From: Candidatus Woesearchaeota archaeon
GTDB taxonomy: Archaea > Nanobdellota > Nanobdellia > SCGC-AAA011-G17 > JACPNG01
Direction of reading: 5' to 3'
NCBI GenBank assembly: GCA_018303705.1
Contig: JAGVXQ010000039.1
Location: 1 to 12,752 of the forward strand
Length of the DNA: 12,752 bases
Shown here: in pieces, positions 1-7,413 of the stretch
How positions within the stretch are numbered: position 1 is the first letter of the stretch
Layout: each line of letters opens with the position of its first letter
The notes under the pieces: model-generated
What the model saw: the letters and a program-made list of their open reading frames with translations, nothing else
The model's database searches: none
What the model was told of the DNA's origin: nothing
Program-made: the position numbers and the translations under genes

Positions 1-2
1 TG

Positions 3-2957
3 GGCAAGAGATTTCACTTGAAGAAAGGGGATAAGCTTGAGTATGGTTATGAGAAGGGGAAAGAAAACATAAAGGTAAATGTGGCAGAGAATAATGCAGC
101 GGGCAAGGAAGGAAAAAGCTGCTTTGAATATAGTGAGACTAAAATCTGTGGGGGGTTCAGTGCCAGATTTAAGGATGATATAGTTTCTAGTTTGGAGATA
201 GACAAAAATGCTGTTTTTGTGTATAAAAACAAAAAGGGAGATGCATTGAATCTAGCAGCCAAAAATGGTTTTTATGTTTCTTATGATGAATCTTGCGGAA
301 ATAGGGCTGATTGCGCTAGAATTCTTTTGGATAAAATAACACTGAGTGGGGAAGTAAGTGCAACAGGAAAGGGTTTTAGGTATGTTGGCCAAAGAAATGC
401 AAGATCAGTAATTGATTTTGATGAAAAGAAAGGGATCCTTGTTGAAAGCGGATCTGCAAGAATATCTGGAATTGATGCGAATGAAAAGGAAACAGGATAT
501 GCTTTGGATTTTGAGAATGGGATACTTGCAGGTTTTAAAAAGCTTGAAGGAGACTTTCCTGATATGCATGTTGGCTGGGACATAGCATTGAAGGGAAGAA
601 AAATAAACTATTTTCTTGATTCTGAAAATGACAAGGCCATATGGGGGAGGGGCATTGAACCAAAAGGAATAGAAGGCGATGATTACATAATATTCGGGGA
701 GTTAGGCAATAAAGGAGGGCAAGAATATTTTTCGTCGAAACGAGGATCTCTTTTAAGGAACAGGATTAACAAATTGGATAATGATATTGCTGCCATAGAA
801 TTTGCCAAAGAACATGGCATTGGCCAGAGGGATATAATTGCGTTAGAAAAAAGAAGAGGCGAGAAGGCAGAAGAAATTAGGGAAGCATATGACGAGATGG
901 AGGAAGTTAATGAGGGTGCAAGGGCAATATTATCACAGTTACCAGGAAACGAGCTGAATTCATTGAGAAGAGGCACATATACAGCATACATGGATTCCAG
1001 GGATAGCGGCAATGACAACGGGATGGGATATGATTATGAGATATTAGCTGAAACACAGGCTGAAAGCAATCTAAGAAAAAAGGGCATGTCACAGGCATTT
1101 TTAGGTGTTGAAGCCTTTTCTATAAAATACGGGGATGCAGAGTCAAGAGAAACAGGGTCAGGAGAAGATTATTTGGGGGATAAGATGAATCTCCTAAGGG
1201 CAATTGAAGATTACGTTGGCCTTGAAAAAATGACTGGCGCTGAAAAAACATATTATCTTGAGGAGAAATACAGAACTTTGGGTTTGCTTTCATCGAAAGA
1301 GCTTGGCAGAATAGGAGAAAGACTAGACATGACACAGTTGCTATATGATTCATACCCTTATTTTAATGCACAAAATGAAGAAAAGAGAACTCTTGCACTT
1401 GATGAGAGTGATCCTAATAATCCAAGGCTTGTTGAAGTGGAAGGCAGAAGCGAGAGATTGAGAAAATTTTTAAGTGATGTTGAGGATAGAAAAAAAGAGC
1501 TTGATGAGATAGAGAGGGAAATGAATTTACATAAATGGAATGCTGACATAATAATGAAAAATAGTTTGTTGGAAGGGGAATCCCAAGAAGAGTATACATT
1601 AAGAAAAAGCCTTGCGCTTAGGGTGGCTGCATTAGGGGCAGACAATGCTTATGATAACATGGATAAATTATTTCCGGAGCAAACAGCTTATCAACAGCTT
1701 AAGGCAGAGCTGGGATCAATTTTCATGCCTAGCGGATTAGACTTGGCTGTTGGTTTTGTTGGCGGCTCAAAAGGCGTTAGATTGTTGAAGGAAGCTTCTG
1801 GATTGCGAAAGAGTGGCAGGGGGGCTGCTTTTGCTGGAAGAGCTCTTGCAGAAGAAGAATTAGAATTAAATATGGCTGCTTATATAAAATCATTGGGAAG
1901 AGACACTGGAAGGTACATAAAACAAGCTATGCCTATAGAAAGCCAGGCTAGAGAAGTTAAGCAAGCAGCATTAATAATGCCAATCTCCACCAATATAAGG
2001 GATAAGAGCACAGGCGCATTTAAATTATTTGTCACTGAAAGCGGCACGCCGTATGCTACATTTGGCGAAGGGAAAGGCATATATCGCATTGGTGAAGACA
2101 ATAACCTTATTCAGGTTGAATCTGTGGTGGACTCTAGAGGAGTTGTTAATTATCTTAAGGACAAGGATGTTTTGGAAAAAGGGGACAGATTTTATTCTGT
2201 TTCCAAGGGCAGATACATCCAAAGCACACCTGTAAAATATATATTTGAATCAGATAGCCCTAAAGCTATTGTTGACAGACTAAATTCTATGGGAAGAGGG
2301 GATGTAGTAGATATTTACAACCATTTTGATAATGATGTTATAAGAATATATGGCCCTGATTCAGGCAATCTGGGCATGAAAACCCTGGGGTCAAGACCAA
2401 CAGTATATTTTACTGAAGAAGGTGTATATTATAATAGCAGAGACGGCATCACTTATGCTAGCCATAGACAGGGTGAAGAAATATCTCCTATTATAGGGTC
2501 TGTTAGGGCAGATTTCGATAGAGAAACATTTATAGAAATACGCAGCAAAAGCCCTGGTTACTTGAACAAAGTATCGACTAGAACTGTTAGAGTAGGGGAC
2601 AGGCTTGTTAGAGATTCTAAAAAAGTTAGTGGTGCAGCAATAACAGGAAAGGTTAAAAGGGTCGTTTCTGGGAGCGAAGAATCTATCGCAAGGTATTTAG
2701 AAAGCACAGGGAGACAGGACTTAATAGAAAGTTTTGGGTTAAAAAGCGCAGAGGAAGTTGGCGATATTTCAGAAAAGTTGCTTGCAAAAAGGCTTGCAGA
2801 AGTTGAGGAAAAGGCAAGCGAGTGGGAGAAATTAATAGAAGGCCTTGCCGAACTGTCACCTGCAACACGCAAAAAAACCCTCGAAGAAGCAGGGCTTAAT
2901 ACAGCTACCATAGATGGAATAATGGAAAAGCTAAAGATTTCTGCACAACAACAGTAA
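3..2957 (+). CDS. Large unrecognised protein, 5' end outside the window
   Basis: I do not recognise this protein. The reading frame is open to the left edge: codons before the TTG at 18 read GKRFH with no stop, so that TTG is not a credible start and the true N-terminus lies upstream. At least 979 residues are visible, numbered here from 18. Residues about 1-235 are beta-rich with many Gly/Asp turns and a few Cys (35, 44, 93, 99). Residues about 243-305 are charged and probably coiled coil, and 475-505 is another coiled-coil stretch. Residues about 568-585 form a short hydrophobic Gly-rich patch, the only one that could touch a membrane. Residues about 645-860 are again beta-rich, and 870-979 are helical and charged, ending in QQQ. 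No catalytic motif is apparent. Its stop lies 2 bp from the stop of the convergent gene. A large extracellular or envelope protein is possible, but that is inference. Confidence 0.85.
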   Translation, partial: GKRFHLKKGDKLEYGYEKGKENIKVNVAENNAAGKEGKSCFEYSETKICGGFSARFKDDIVSSLEIDKNAVFVYKNKKGDALNLAAKNGFYVSYDESCGNRADCARILLDKITLSGEVSATGKGFRYVGQRNARSVIDFDEKKGILVESGSARISGIDANEKETGYALDFENGILAGFKKLEGDFPDMHVGWDIALKGRKINYFLDSENDKAIWGRGIEPKGIEGDDYIIFGELGNKGGQEYFSSKRGSLLRNRINKLDNDIAAIEFAKEHGIGQRDIIALEKRRGEKAEEIREAYDEMEEVNEGARAILSQLPGNELNSLRRGTYTAYMDSRDSGNDNGMGYDYEILAETQAESNLRKKGMSQAFLGVEAFSIKYGDAESRETGSGEDYLGDKMNLLRAIEDYVGLEKMTGAEKTYYLEEKYRTLGLLSSKELGRIGERLDMTQLLYDSYPYFNAQNEEKRTLALDESDPNNPRLVEVEGRSERLRKFLSDVEDRKKELDEIEREMNLHKWNADIIMKNSLLEGESQEEYTLRKSLALRVAALGADNAYDNMDKLFPEQTAYQQLKAELGSIFMPSGLDLAVGFVGGSKGVRLLKEASGLRKSGRGAAFAGRALAEEELELNMAAYIKSLGRDTGRYIKQAMPIESQAREVKQAALIMPISTNIRDKSTGAFKLFVTESGTPYATFGEGKGIYRIGEDNNLIQVESVVDSRGVVNYLKDKDVLEKGDRFYSVSKGRYIQSTPVKYIFESDSPKAIVDRLNSMGRGDVVDIYNHFDNDVIRIYGPDSGNLGMKTLGSRPTVYFTEEGVYYNSRDGITYASHRQGEEISPIIGSVRADFDRETFIEIRSKSPGYLNKVSTRTVRVGDRLVRDSKKVSGAAITGKVKRVVSGSEESIARYLESTGRQDLIESFGLKSAEEVGDISEKLLAKRLAEVEEKASEWEKLIEGLAELSPATRKKTLEEAGLNTATIDGIMEKLKISAQQQ

Positions 2958-2959
2958 CT

Positions 2960-3634
2960 CTAATTGTATTTCGGATGTGATTCCCTCAGGAACAATTCTA
3001 GATTCATTTCTTTTATATCAGCCAAGGAAACATTTTCACCATTTGGCCTGTACATTTCACAAGGATGTTTACCCATGAAATCTTTTTTGGATAGTATCAT
3101 GGCCAAATCATAATCATGACCCACCAAGGTAAATGGTTTTTTGCTATCAATATGCTGCCGCAATGAAGGCAATATGTGCTGATTCACTCTTAACATTCTG
3201 CAGATGTTAGCAATACCCTTAAACATGTTTAATGTCTCTATTGACATAAGCTTATAACTTTCTGGTGTAAATTCATTGTTTTCATACACATGTGAAAGCT
3301 TGTCCAACACATCCAATTGCTCGATGCAGTCCCTCAAACATTTTTTTTGAAAGAAAGACTTTACAGTGTTATCTATATATTCCGGCATGAAACCACCTTC
3401 TTTTAGTTCCTTGAACTCTTCAAGGCTATCTGGAGAAAGAAGCCGGCTAACATCGGCATTTCTAGAACTTTCTGCATCGAAGGGGGTTAATTTCATTATC
3501 TCTGCAGGATTATAAATTGTTGGATCTGTTAATAGGATTAAGCTGCCCTTTTTTAGCCAAGACAAGGTTTCTTTTGCAGGAGCTTTAATTGGTGTTAACA
3601 TTTTTTGACTATGCATTATTGTATTCCATTCCAT
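2960..3634 (-). CDS. Unrecognised 224-aa protein, paralog of the upstream gene
   Basis: Function not recognised. It is the second gene of a two-gene unit and overlaps the end of the 220-aa gene by 19 bases. Residues 25-51 (LSWLKKGSLILLTDPTIY followed by NPAEI) align with LDWLPRNQLVLVTDNRIY plus DPSGI in the upstream gene, at the same distance from the N-terminus, so the two are tandem duplicates that have diverged strongly. The equal N-terminal length and an AAGGGA-like ribosome site just upstream favour the ATG at 3634. A second in-frame ATG at 3616 overlaps the upstream stop as TAATG and is a credible alternative. The middle is helical and charged. No signal peptide or membrane segment is visible, so it is probably cytoplasmic. 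Confidence 0.8.
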   Translation of the reverse strand: MEWNTIMHSQKMLTPIKAPAKETLSWLKKGSLILLTDPTIYNPAEIMKLTPFDAESSRNADVSRLLSPDSLEEFKELKEGGFMPEYIDNTVKSFFQKKCLRDCIEQLDVLDKLSHVYENNEFTPESYKLMSIETLNMFKGIANICRMLRVNQHILPSLRQHIDSKKPFTLVGHDYDLAMILSKKDFMGKHPCEMYRPNGENVSLADIKEMNLELFLRESHPKYN

Positions 3635-4278
3635 AGTTCCCTTAGTGGGCTACAAATTACAGGATTCTGTGTGTTATATCTTATTATCTTTCCTGTGGGA
3701 GAATAGATTAGGTGGTTATGCGTAACCAATAGTTTTTGAAATGCACCTGCATTGAATTCACATAAATTTGCGAGCCATACAAAATCAGGATAACTTTTTA
3801 GGTACTCTTCTAATATTGGCACTAGAACGCCTGCAACTCTTTTTTGATGCTTATCATTAATAATTACTTGTAATTTTGTGAAATGATGCTCACTTTTTTT
3901 TATGAGATCTTCTATCTTAATTGCGTTTTCATTTTCATCCAAACAAACAGGAGCTTTAGAGGTTTGCGACCTAAGCATTTCTAGCATTTTGCAAACCATG
4001 GATGAATTAGCTTCCAGTCTGCAAATCTCGTTTACCAAATCTTCATTATCAATATAAACAGGATTTAATTTAAAACTTTTTATCCTTCTGATATATGGAG
4101 AATTTTTACCATCAAATCTAGAAGGACGCATTGCAGCAATCCCTGATGGATCTGCATATATTCTGTTGTCTGTGACCAAGACCAGCTGATTTCTTGGGAG
4201 CCAATCTAAATCTTCAGGGTCAACAGAAGGGTAATCAACTATTATCCTGACAAGGCCTTTTTCATAGAATAGTCCCAT
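3616..4278 (-). CDS. Unrecognised 220-aa protein with an internally repeated motif
   Basis: Function not recognised. It is the first gene of a two-gene unit with a well-placed TATA box about 30 bases upstream, so the leader is only about 8-10 nt. An upstream in-frame ATG at 4296 meets a stop after three codons, so 4278 is the first usable start. The N-terminal motif QLVLVTDNRIYADPSG (about residues 31-46) is matched by the paralog and also resembles a second segment in the same protein, KLLVTHNHLIYSPTG (about residues 182-196). This suggests an internal duplication of a small alpha/beta unit. The region between is helical, with several Cys (86, 96, 113). No membrane segment is visible. The two-gene unit has no recognised neighbour that would hint at its job. 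Confidence 0.82.
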   Translation of the reverse strand: MGLFYEKGLVRIIVDYPSVDPEDLDWLPRNQLVLVTDNRIYADPSGIAAMRPSRFDGKNSPYIRRIKSFKLNPVYIDNEDLVNEICRLEANSSMVCKMLEMLRSQTSKAPVCLDENENAIKIEDLIKKSEHHFTKLQVIINDKHQKRVAGVLVPILEEYLKSYPDFVWLANLCEFNAGAFQKLLVTHNHLIYSPTGKIIRYNTQNPVICSPLRELWNGIQ

Positions 4279-4305
4279 TTTAATTCATGTTTTCATGGCC
4301 AATTG

Positions 4306-4325
4306 ATATTTATAAATATTTCGCC
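4306..4325 (-). promoter_or_regulatory. Archaeal BRE/TATA promoter of the paralog pair
   Basis: Read on the minus strand, GGCGAAA (BRE-like) is followed by TATTTATAAAT. The core ATATTTATAAATAT (4306-4319) is a perfect 14-bp palindrome. Its centre is about 26 bases from a predicted start site near 4287, which leaves a leader of about 9 nt before the ATG at 4278. Spacing and composition fit an archaeal promoter; the start site itself is inferred. Confidence 0.7.
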
Positions 4326-4342
4326 ACTTATTAGTTATTACA

Positions 4343-5185
4343 TTACAACAGGAATAGAATAAGGTTTCCATACAGAAGCGTTAGCATTATAGTTATCAGG
4401 AATGATGGCACAAACGGAATGCCGTCCTTTACTGGAACATATTTTATGCCTGATTTTTTAAGCAAGGTTATCTGGTGCCTTTCGATGCCCGGAGAAGACA
4501 TTGAATATATCAATTTGTTCTTGACTCTTATATCTTTTGTAATCCAGTCACCCTCTACAAGCCTTGAGACTTTTACTTCCTTGAACATTGCTGAGCGCTC
4601 TACTGCTTCTATGAATGTTGTAAGGAATGGGTAGAGAAACATAAGAGAGGATATTGTTATCAGCAAGATGCTTAAACTAGGAGTTTTGAATGCCATTGAA
4701 ACTGCAAAGATGAGCAATGCAGCAATTGTGAATTGCAAGATCTTACTTTTATTCTTCCTGAAATACAATGGCAATTCCTTGACCAACTTATTGCGCTGCT
4801 TCACAGCGAAATAAACACACCATGCAATGCCGTAGAAAGTGCTTATGATTACAAGGTTGATCAATACGTTGTAAAGGAAGAAATTATCTTTTGGAGTAAT
4901 TGTGAATATCGATGCTATCGCTATCAGCAGCTTTGTGTCGCCTCCACCCCATTGCTTGGTGTAATACATTAAGCTGCCCAGAATAAGCATTGCTAGTGCA
5001 GCCAGGATTGTGTAGAGAAACGGCTTCCAGATGAATGAGGATACTGCCTGCATGAGCCTTAATGAAATTCCTGAGGCTATCATAGAAAAGTTAAGCCAGT
5101 CTGGAATCTCGTGTGTCTTAAGGTCTATTATTGAGGCTATTGACAGGCCAGTTATGCCTATCAATACAAGCAATGTGTCTATCAT
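4343..5185 (-). CDS. A24-family prepilin/preflagellin signal peptidase
   Basis: Membrane aspartyl protease that removes the short class III signal peptides of archaellins and type IV pilins. The two catalytic aspartates of the family are visible: D21 in SIIDLKTHEIPDWLN at the end of the first membrane helix, and D83 in the GGGD signature (80-83). About seven or eight hydrophobic segments are seen (roughly 3-20, 33-50, 55-75, 84-97, 103-127, 149-166, 170-190 and 258-280). A soluble segment at about 200-257 contains a short beta-rich domain (GDWITKDI to KYVPVKDGIPFVP) before the last helix, so at 280 residues it is longer than a minimal FlaK/PibD-type core. The start at 5185 overlaps the stop of the basic protein gene as ATGA. 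It is the last gene of the ubiB-led operon. No pilin or archaellin gene is in the window, so the substrate is unknown. Confidence 0.9.
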   Translation of the reverse strand: MIDTLLVLIGITGLSIASIIDLKTHEIPDWLNFSMIASGISLRLMQAVSSFIWKPFLYTILAALAMLILGSLMYYTKQWGGGDTKLLIAIASIFTITPKDNFFLYNVLINLVIISTFYGIAWCVYFAVKQRNKLVKELPLYFRKNKSKILQFTIAALLIFAVSMAFKTPSLSILLITISSLMFLYPFLTTFIEAVERSAMFKEVKVSRLVEGDWITKDIRVKNKLIYSMSSPGIERHQITLLKKSGIKYVPVKDGIPFVPSFLITIMLTLLYGNLILFLL

Positions 5186-5394
5186 CGCCTTATCTTTCTT
5201 ATTTTACCTGCGAATATTTTTGCCTCGCGCTTTAGAACTTTTTTTGCCTTAGGAGCCTCTTTTTTTATTTCTCTTGCAGCAAGACGGCCAATCTTTCTGC
5301 CTTCTGCAATTGATTCCCTTGCAACAGCCTTTGCAAATCCCTTGTTTCTTGGAGAGAGTATCCCCTTGGCTTTTTTAACAATTCTTTTTATCAT
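5182..5394 (-). CDS. 70-aa very basic Lys/Arg/Ala-rich protein
   Basis: I recognise no family. The protein is dominated by Lys, Arg, Ala and Ile with few acidic residues (for example IVKKAKGILSPRNKG and KAKKVLKREAKIFAGKIR), so it should be strongly cationic and mostly helical. It could bind nucleic acid or acidic lipid head groups, like small linker-type chromatin proteins; this is inference. It is a real gene on context: it is joined by ATGA overlaps to ubiB upstream and to the A24 peptidase downstream, and it has its own GGGGTGA ribosome site. No signal peptide or hydrophobic helix is present. Confidence 0.75.
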   Translation of the reverse strand: MIKRIVKKAKGILSPRNKGFAKAVARESIAEGRKIGRLAAREIKKEAPKAKKVLKREAKIFAGKIRKIRR

Positions 5395-7076
5395 GTCTTC
5401 TTGTCACCCCTTTCTTTTAAAATAGATATTATCAGCAATATGATGAATATAACTGAAATTATTAATAAACCTATCGTTATTACAGGGACATTTTTGTAAA
5501 ATGGGGGGACTTTTGCAAGCGCCATTATTGCTGCTGCTATAACAAGGCCTGCTATCAAAAGGCCAAATGTTATTCTGTTGCTTGACTTGTCTACCTCATA
5601 AGCAAACTTGGATATATTTGGATCCTCGACCTTGATTTTCACATGGCCTTCGCGTATATCCTTTAAAGTTATTCTTGCCTCCTCTGGGAGCCTTGATACG
5701 TCCATAGATGTTTTCAGGAGGCGGGATTTCCAATCCTTAAATATATAGCTTATGCCTGAACGCTTGCTTATCAATTTGTCAATGATGGGCTTTGTTTCCT
5801 TTACGAAAACGAAGTTAGGGTTTAATTCCTTGCCAAAACCCTCTATTGTAATGATTGACTTAAGCAAGAGAATGAAGTTGACTGGGAGTTTTATGTTGTA
5901 TTTTCTTATCAAGGCTAAAAGGTCATATATTACTTCTGATGTGTTGACTTCTTTCAATGATGAACCGTAGTACTTGCCAAGGTGCTGAGACAAATCTTTT
6001 TTAAGATCTGAGGTGTTTATGCCACCCTCTATAAATCCAAGATTAACAAGAGAATCTATAAGCAGGTCTTTGTCTGGCTTTACGAGACCTATGAACATTG
6101 ATTCCATATGCTCACGAATGTCTGGAGTTATTTTTCCGACTATGCCGAAATCAAGCAGTGCTATCTTATTGTTGCCAAGAAGCAAGATATTGCCTGGATG
6201 TGGGTCTGCATGAAACATGCCATAGTCGATAACCTGGGTTATGAAGGAATTAATGATATTGTTTATGACTGCTGATTTTGATGATTTCAATGCAATGAAC
6301 TTTGCATCTGTGCCAAGCTTTTTACCATGCATGAACTGCATAGTCAGAACTTTCTGGGTTGTATAGTTCCAATACACTTTCGGTATCTTTATGTGCTTGC
6401 TGTTCTTGAAGTTGGCATAAAATGCATCTATGTTTGATGCCTCTGTTGTATAGTCTAGCTCACTTTTTGTGTACTTTTCAAATTCCTTCACTATTTCAAC
6501 AGGCCTTATTCCCTCTAAACTTGGAAAATGATGCTCTATTAGTGATGCTAGGTGGTATAAAATGTCTATGTCTGCATCAAACAAATCTTTTATGCCTGGC
6601 CTCTGGACTTTAACAGCCACTATCTCATTGTCTTTTAATATCGCCTTATGAACCTGGCCTATTGATGCTGATGCTATCGGAACTTCATTGAATTTCAAGA
6701 AAATTTCATTTATTGGCTTCTTGAATTCAGATTCTATGACTTTTTTTATCTCTGCAAATGGAACAGGTCTTACATTATCTTGCAGCCTGGAGAATTCCTT
6801 GCAGTATTCCTTTGGTATTAAATCTGGCCTCAAGCTTAGAAGCTGGCCAAGCTTTATGAATGTAGCACCGAGATCTTCCATTGCCAAGCGGAGACACTTA
6901 GGCATTGACTGATTATATTCAAAGCTTTCTTTTTTTGTCCTCTTACTTATCGAAAGAAATGACTTTAGCTTTAAGCTTTCTACGAGATAGCCAAGCTCAT
7001 ACTTGAACAATGTGTTTACTACCTGGTCTAACCGCTTTACATCCTTGTATGTTTTTGCAAGGCCCATGTGGATCAT
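5391..7076 (-). CDS. ubiB: UbiB/ABC1 (AarF) atypical kinase-like membrane protein
   Basis: All signatures of the ABC1/UbiB/ADCK family are visible: the KxGQ motif (KLGQ, 75-78), the Ala/Ser-rich nucleotide loop (ASASIGQVH, 135-143), the VAIK-type lysine in AVKVQRPG (154-161), the family ExD segment (ELDYTTEA, 206-213), the catalytic loop HADPHPGN (289-296) and the DFG-type LDFG (308-311). The protein ends with two hydrophobic helices (about 515-535 and 540-557), as in membrane-anchored bacterial UbiB, so it should sit on the inner face of the membrane. In bacteria and mitochondria the family is an ATPase-like helper of quinone or isoprenoid-lipid metabolism; the archaeal role is unknown. The start at 7076 is supported by an ATGA overlap with a 43-aa ORF. 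A second in-frame ATG at 7067 is possible. It leads an operon with a basic protein and a prepilin peptidase. Confidence 0.93.
   Translation of the reverse strand: MIHMGLAKTYKDVKRLDQVVNTLFKYELGYLVESLKLKSFLSISKRTKKESFEYNQSMPKCLRLAMEDLGATFIKLGQLLSLRPDLIPKEYCKEFSRLQDNVRPVPFAEIKKVIESEFKKPINEIFLKFNEVPIASASIGQVHKAILKDNEIVAVKVQRPGIKDLFDADIDILYHLASLIEHHFPSLEGIRPVEIVKEFEKYTKSELDYTTEASNIDAFYANFKNSKHIKIPKVYWNYTTQKVLTMQFMHGKKLGTDAKFIALKSSKSAVINNIINSFITQVIDYGMFHADPHPGNILLLGNNKIALLDFGIVGKITPDIREHMESMFIGLVKPDKDLLIDSLVNLGFIEGGINTSDLKKDLSQHLGKYYGSSLKEVNTSEVIYDLLALIRKYNIKLPVNFILLLKSIITIEGFGKELNPNFVFVKETKPIIDKLISKRSGISYIFKDWKSRLLKTSMDVSRLPEEARITLKDIREGHVKIKVEDPNISKFAYEVDKSSNRITFGLLIAGLVIAAAIMALAKVPPFYKNVPVITIGLLIISVIFIILLIISILKERGDKKT
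5404..5410 (-). promoter_or_regulatory. Shine-Dalgarno GGGGTGA of the basic-protein gene
   Basis: On the minus strand GGGGTGA sits 9 nt before the ATG at 5394, inside the 3' end of ubiB. It is a good match to the archaeal anti-SD and supports separate translation of this internal gene. Confidence 0.6.
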
Positions 7077-7204
7077 TTTTGTAATGGAGAACTTAAATAG
7101 TTTGCTATGCTTTTATCTTGTTTGGTAATACAGTCTTCAAGTTCAATGACATGGCGAATCAAATCGCGTTTGCTTAGTCCATCAAGATGTGGGGGTATTT
7201 TCAT
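7073..7204 (-). CDS. 43-aa small protein heading the ubiB operon
   Basis: A short ORF, ATG at 7204 to TGA at 7073-7075. It begins MKIPPHLDGLSKRDLIRH and continues with a helical, amphipathic stretch (VIELEDCITKQDKSIANYL). Three things support it: a Shine-Dalgarno AGAGGA 4 nt before the ATG, a TATA-like element upstream at 7285-7296, and a stop that overlaps the ubiB ATG as ATGA, exactly the junction type used by the other genes of this operon. Family unknown. It has several CCC/CGC/GTC codons, somewhat unlike its AT-rich neighbours. It may couple translation into ubiB, or be a small regulatory partner. It fills most of what would otherwise be a 337-bp gap. Confidence 0.55.
   Translation of the reverse strand: MKIPPHLDGLSKRDLIRHVIELEDCITKQDKSIANYLSSPLQK
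7091..7100 (-). promoter_or_regulatory. Alternative TATA-like box immediately before ubiB
   Basis: CTATTTAAGT, preceded by an A-rich stretch, on the minus strand. It predicts a start site near 7070, which suits a leaderless start at the second ubiB ATG (7067). It lies inside the 43-aa ORF and competes with the upstream promoter model. Confidence 0.25.
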
Positions 7205-7208
7205 TCAT

Positions 7209-7214
7209 TCCTCT
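7209..7214 (-). promoter_or_regulatory. Shine-Dalgarno of the 43-aa ORF
   Basis: AGAGGA on the minus strand, 4 nt before the ATG at 7204. An overlapping ATG at 7208 is out of frame and stops after eight codons, so the site points to 7204. Confidence 0.5.
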
Positions 7215-7284
7215 TTTGTACCCCTCACAAAAACCCTTAGTCCTAAAGTAGAAAGAATAACTCGTATTTACTTTTTGCGGTTGG

Positions 7285-7296
7285 CATTTATAAATG
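7285..7296 (-). promoter_or_regulatory. Candidate TATA box of the ubiB operon
   Basis: CATTTATAAATG is a perfect 12-bp palindrome with a TTTATAAA core. On the minus strand it predicts a start site near 7264 and a leader of about 60 nt before the 43-aa ORF, consistent with that ORF using a Shine-Dalgarno. It lacks a strong BRE, and being symmetric it could also act rightward. Confidence 0.4.
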
Positions 7297-7373
7297 ACTT
7301 ATTACATACATGCATGGCATGGTTCAGATGTTACTATTCTCTTTGTTTGAGAGTGGCAGTTAGGAGCGTTGTA

Positions 7374-7388
7374 GAAAAGCTTATATAT
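7374..7388 (+). promoter_or_regulatory. Strong BRE/TATA promoter of the PIN toxin gene
   Basis: GAAAAGC (BRE) directly followed by TTATATAT is close to the archaeal consensus. The box centre (about 7385) predicts transcription from about 7411, only 2-3 nt before the ATG at 7414, so the toxin mRNA is expected to be leaderless. No Shine-Dalgarno precedes the toxin start, in agreement. Confidence 0.75.
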
Positions 7389-7405
7389 TTAACAATATTA
7401 AATAT
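7385..7405. promoter_or_regulatory. Inverted repeat across the toxin promoter (candidate operator)
   Basis: Arms ATATTTAA (7385-7392) and TTAAATAT (7398-7405) are perfect complements around a 5-nt spacer. In addition TTTAAC occurs twice (7388-7393 and 7408-7413), 20 bp apart, two helical turns. The elements span from the TATA box to the start codon, where a bound ribbon-helix-helix antitoxin could block transcription. The binding role is inference; AT-rich symmetry can arise by chance. Confidence 0.4.
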
Positions 7406-7413
7406 CGTTTAAC

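Larger units (their letters stand above)
7205..7380. other. Divergent intergenic region
   Basis: Region between the minus-strand ubiB operon and the plus-strand toxin-antitoxin pair. Apart from the ribosome site, the TATA palindrome and the BRE described separately, I see no RNA gene, long inverted repeat or convincing ORF here. Confidence 0.5.

Noticed and set aside
18..20. TTG at 18 as the start of the large protein
   Set aside because: The frame is open to the window edge and there is no ribosome site; the gene is truncated by the window.
4306..4319. The 14-bp palindrome as a divergent promoter or operator
   Set aside because: Its symmetry is that of an AT-rich TATA box, and the gene on the other side is on the same strand, so rightward transcription has no target.
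7107..7412. 101-aa plus-strand ORF filling the gap before the PIN gene
   Set aside because: It runs antisense through the better-supported 43-aa ORF and across the PIN promoter, has no ribosome site, and its composition (Ser/Leu/Cys-rich with no domain) looks random.
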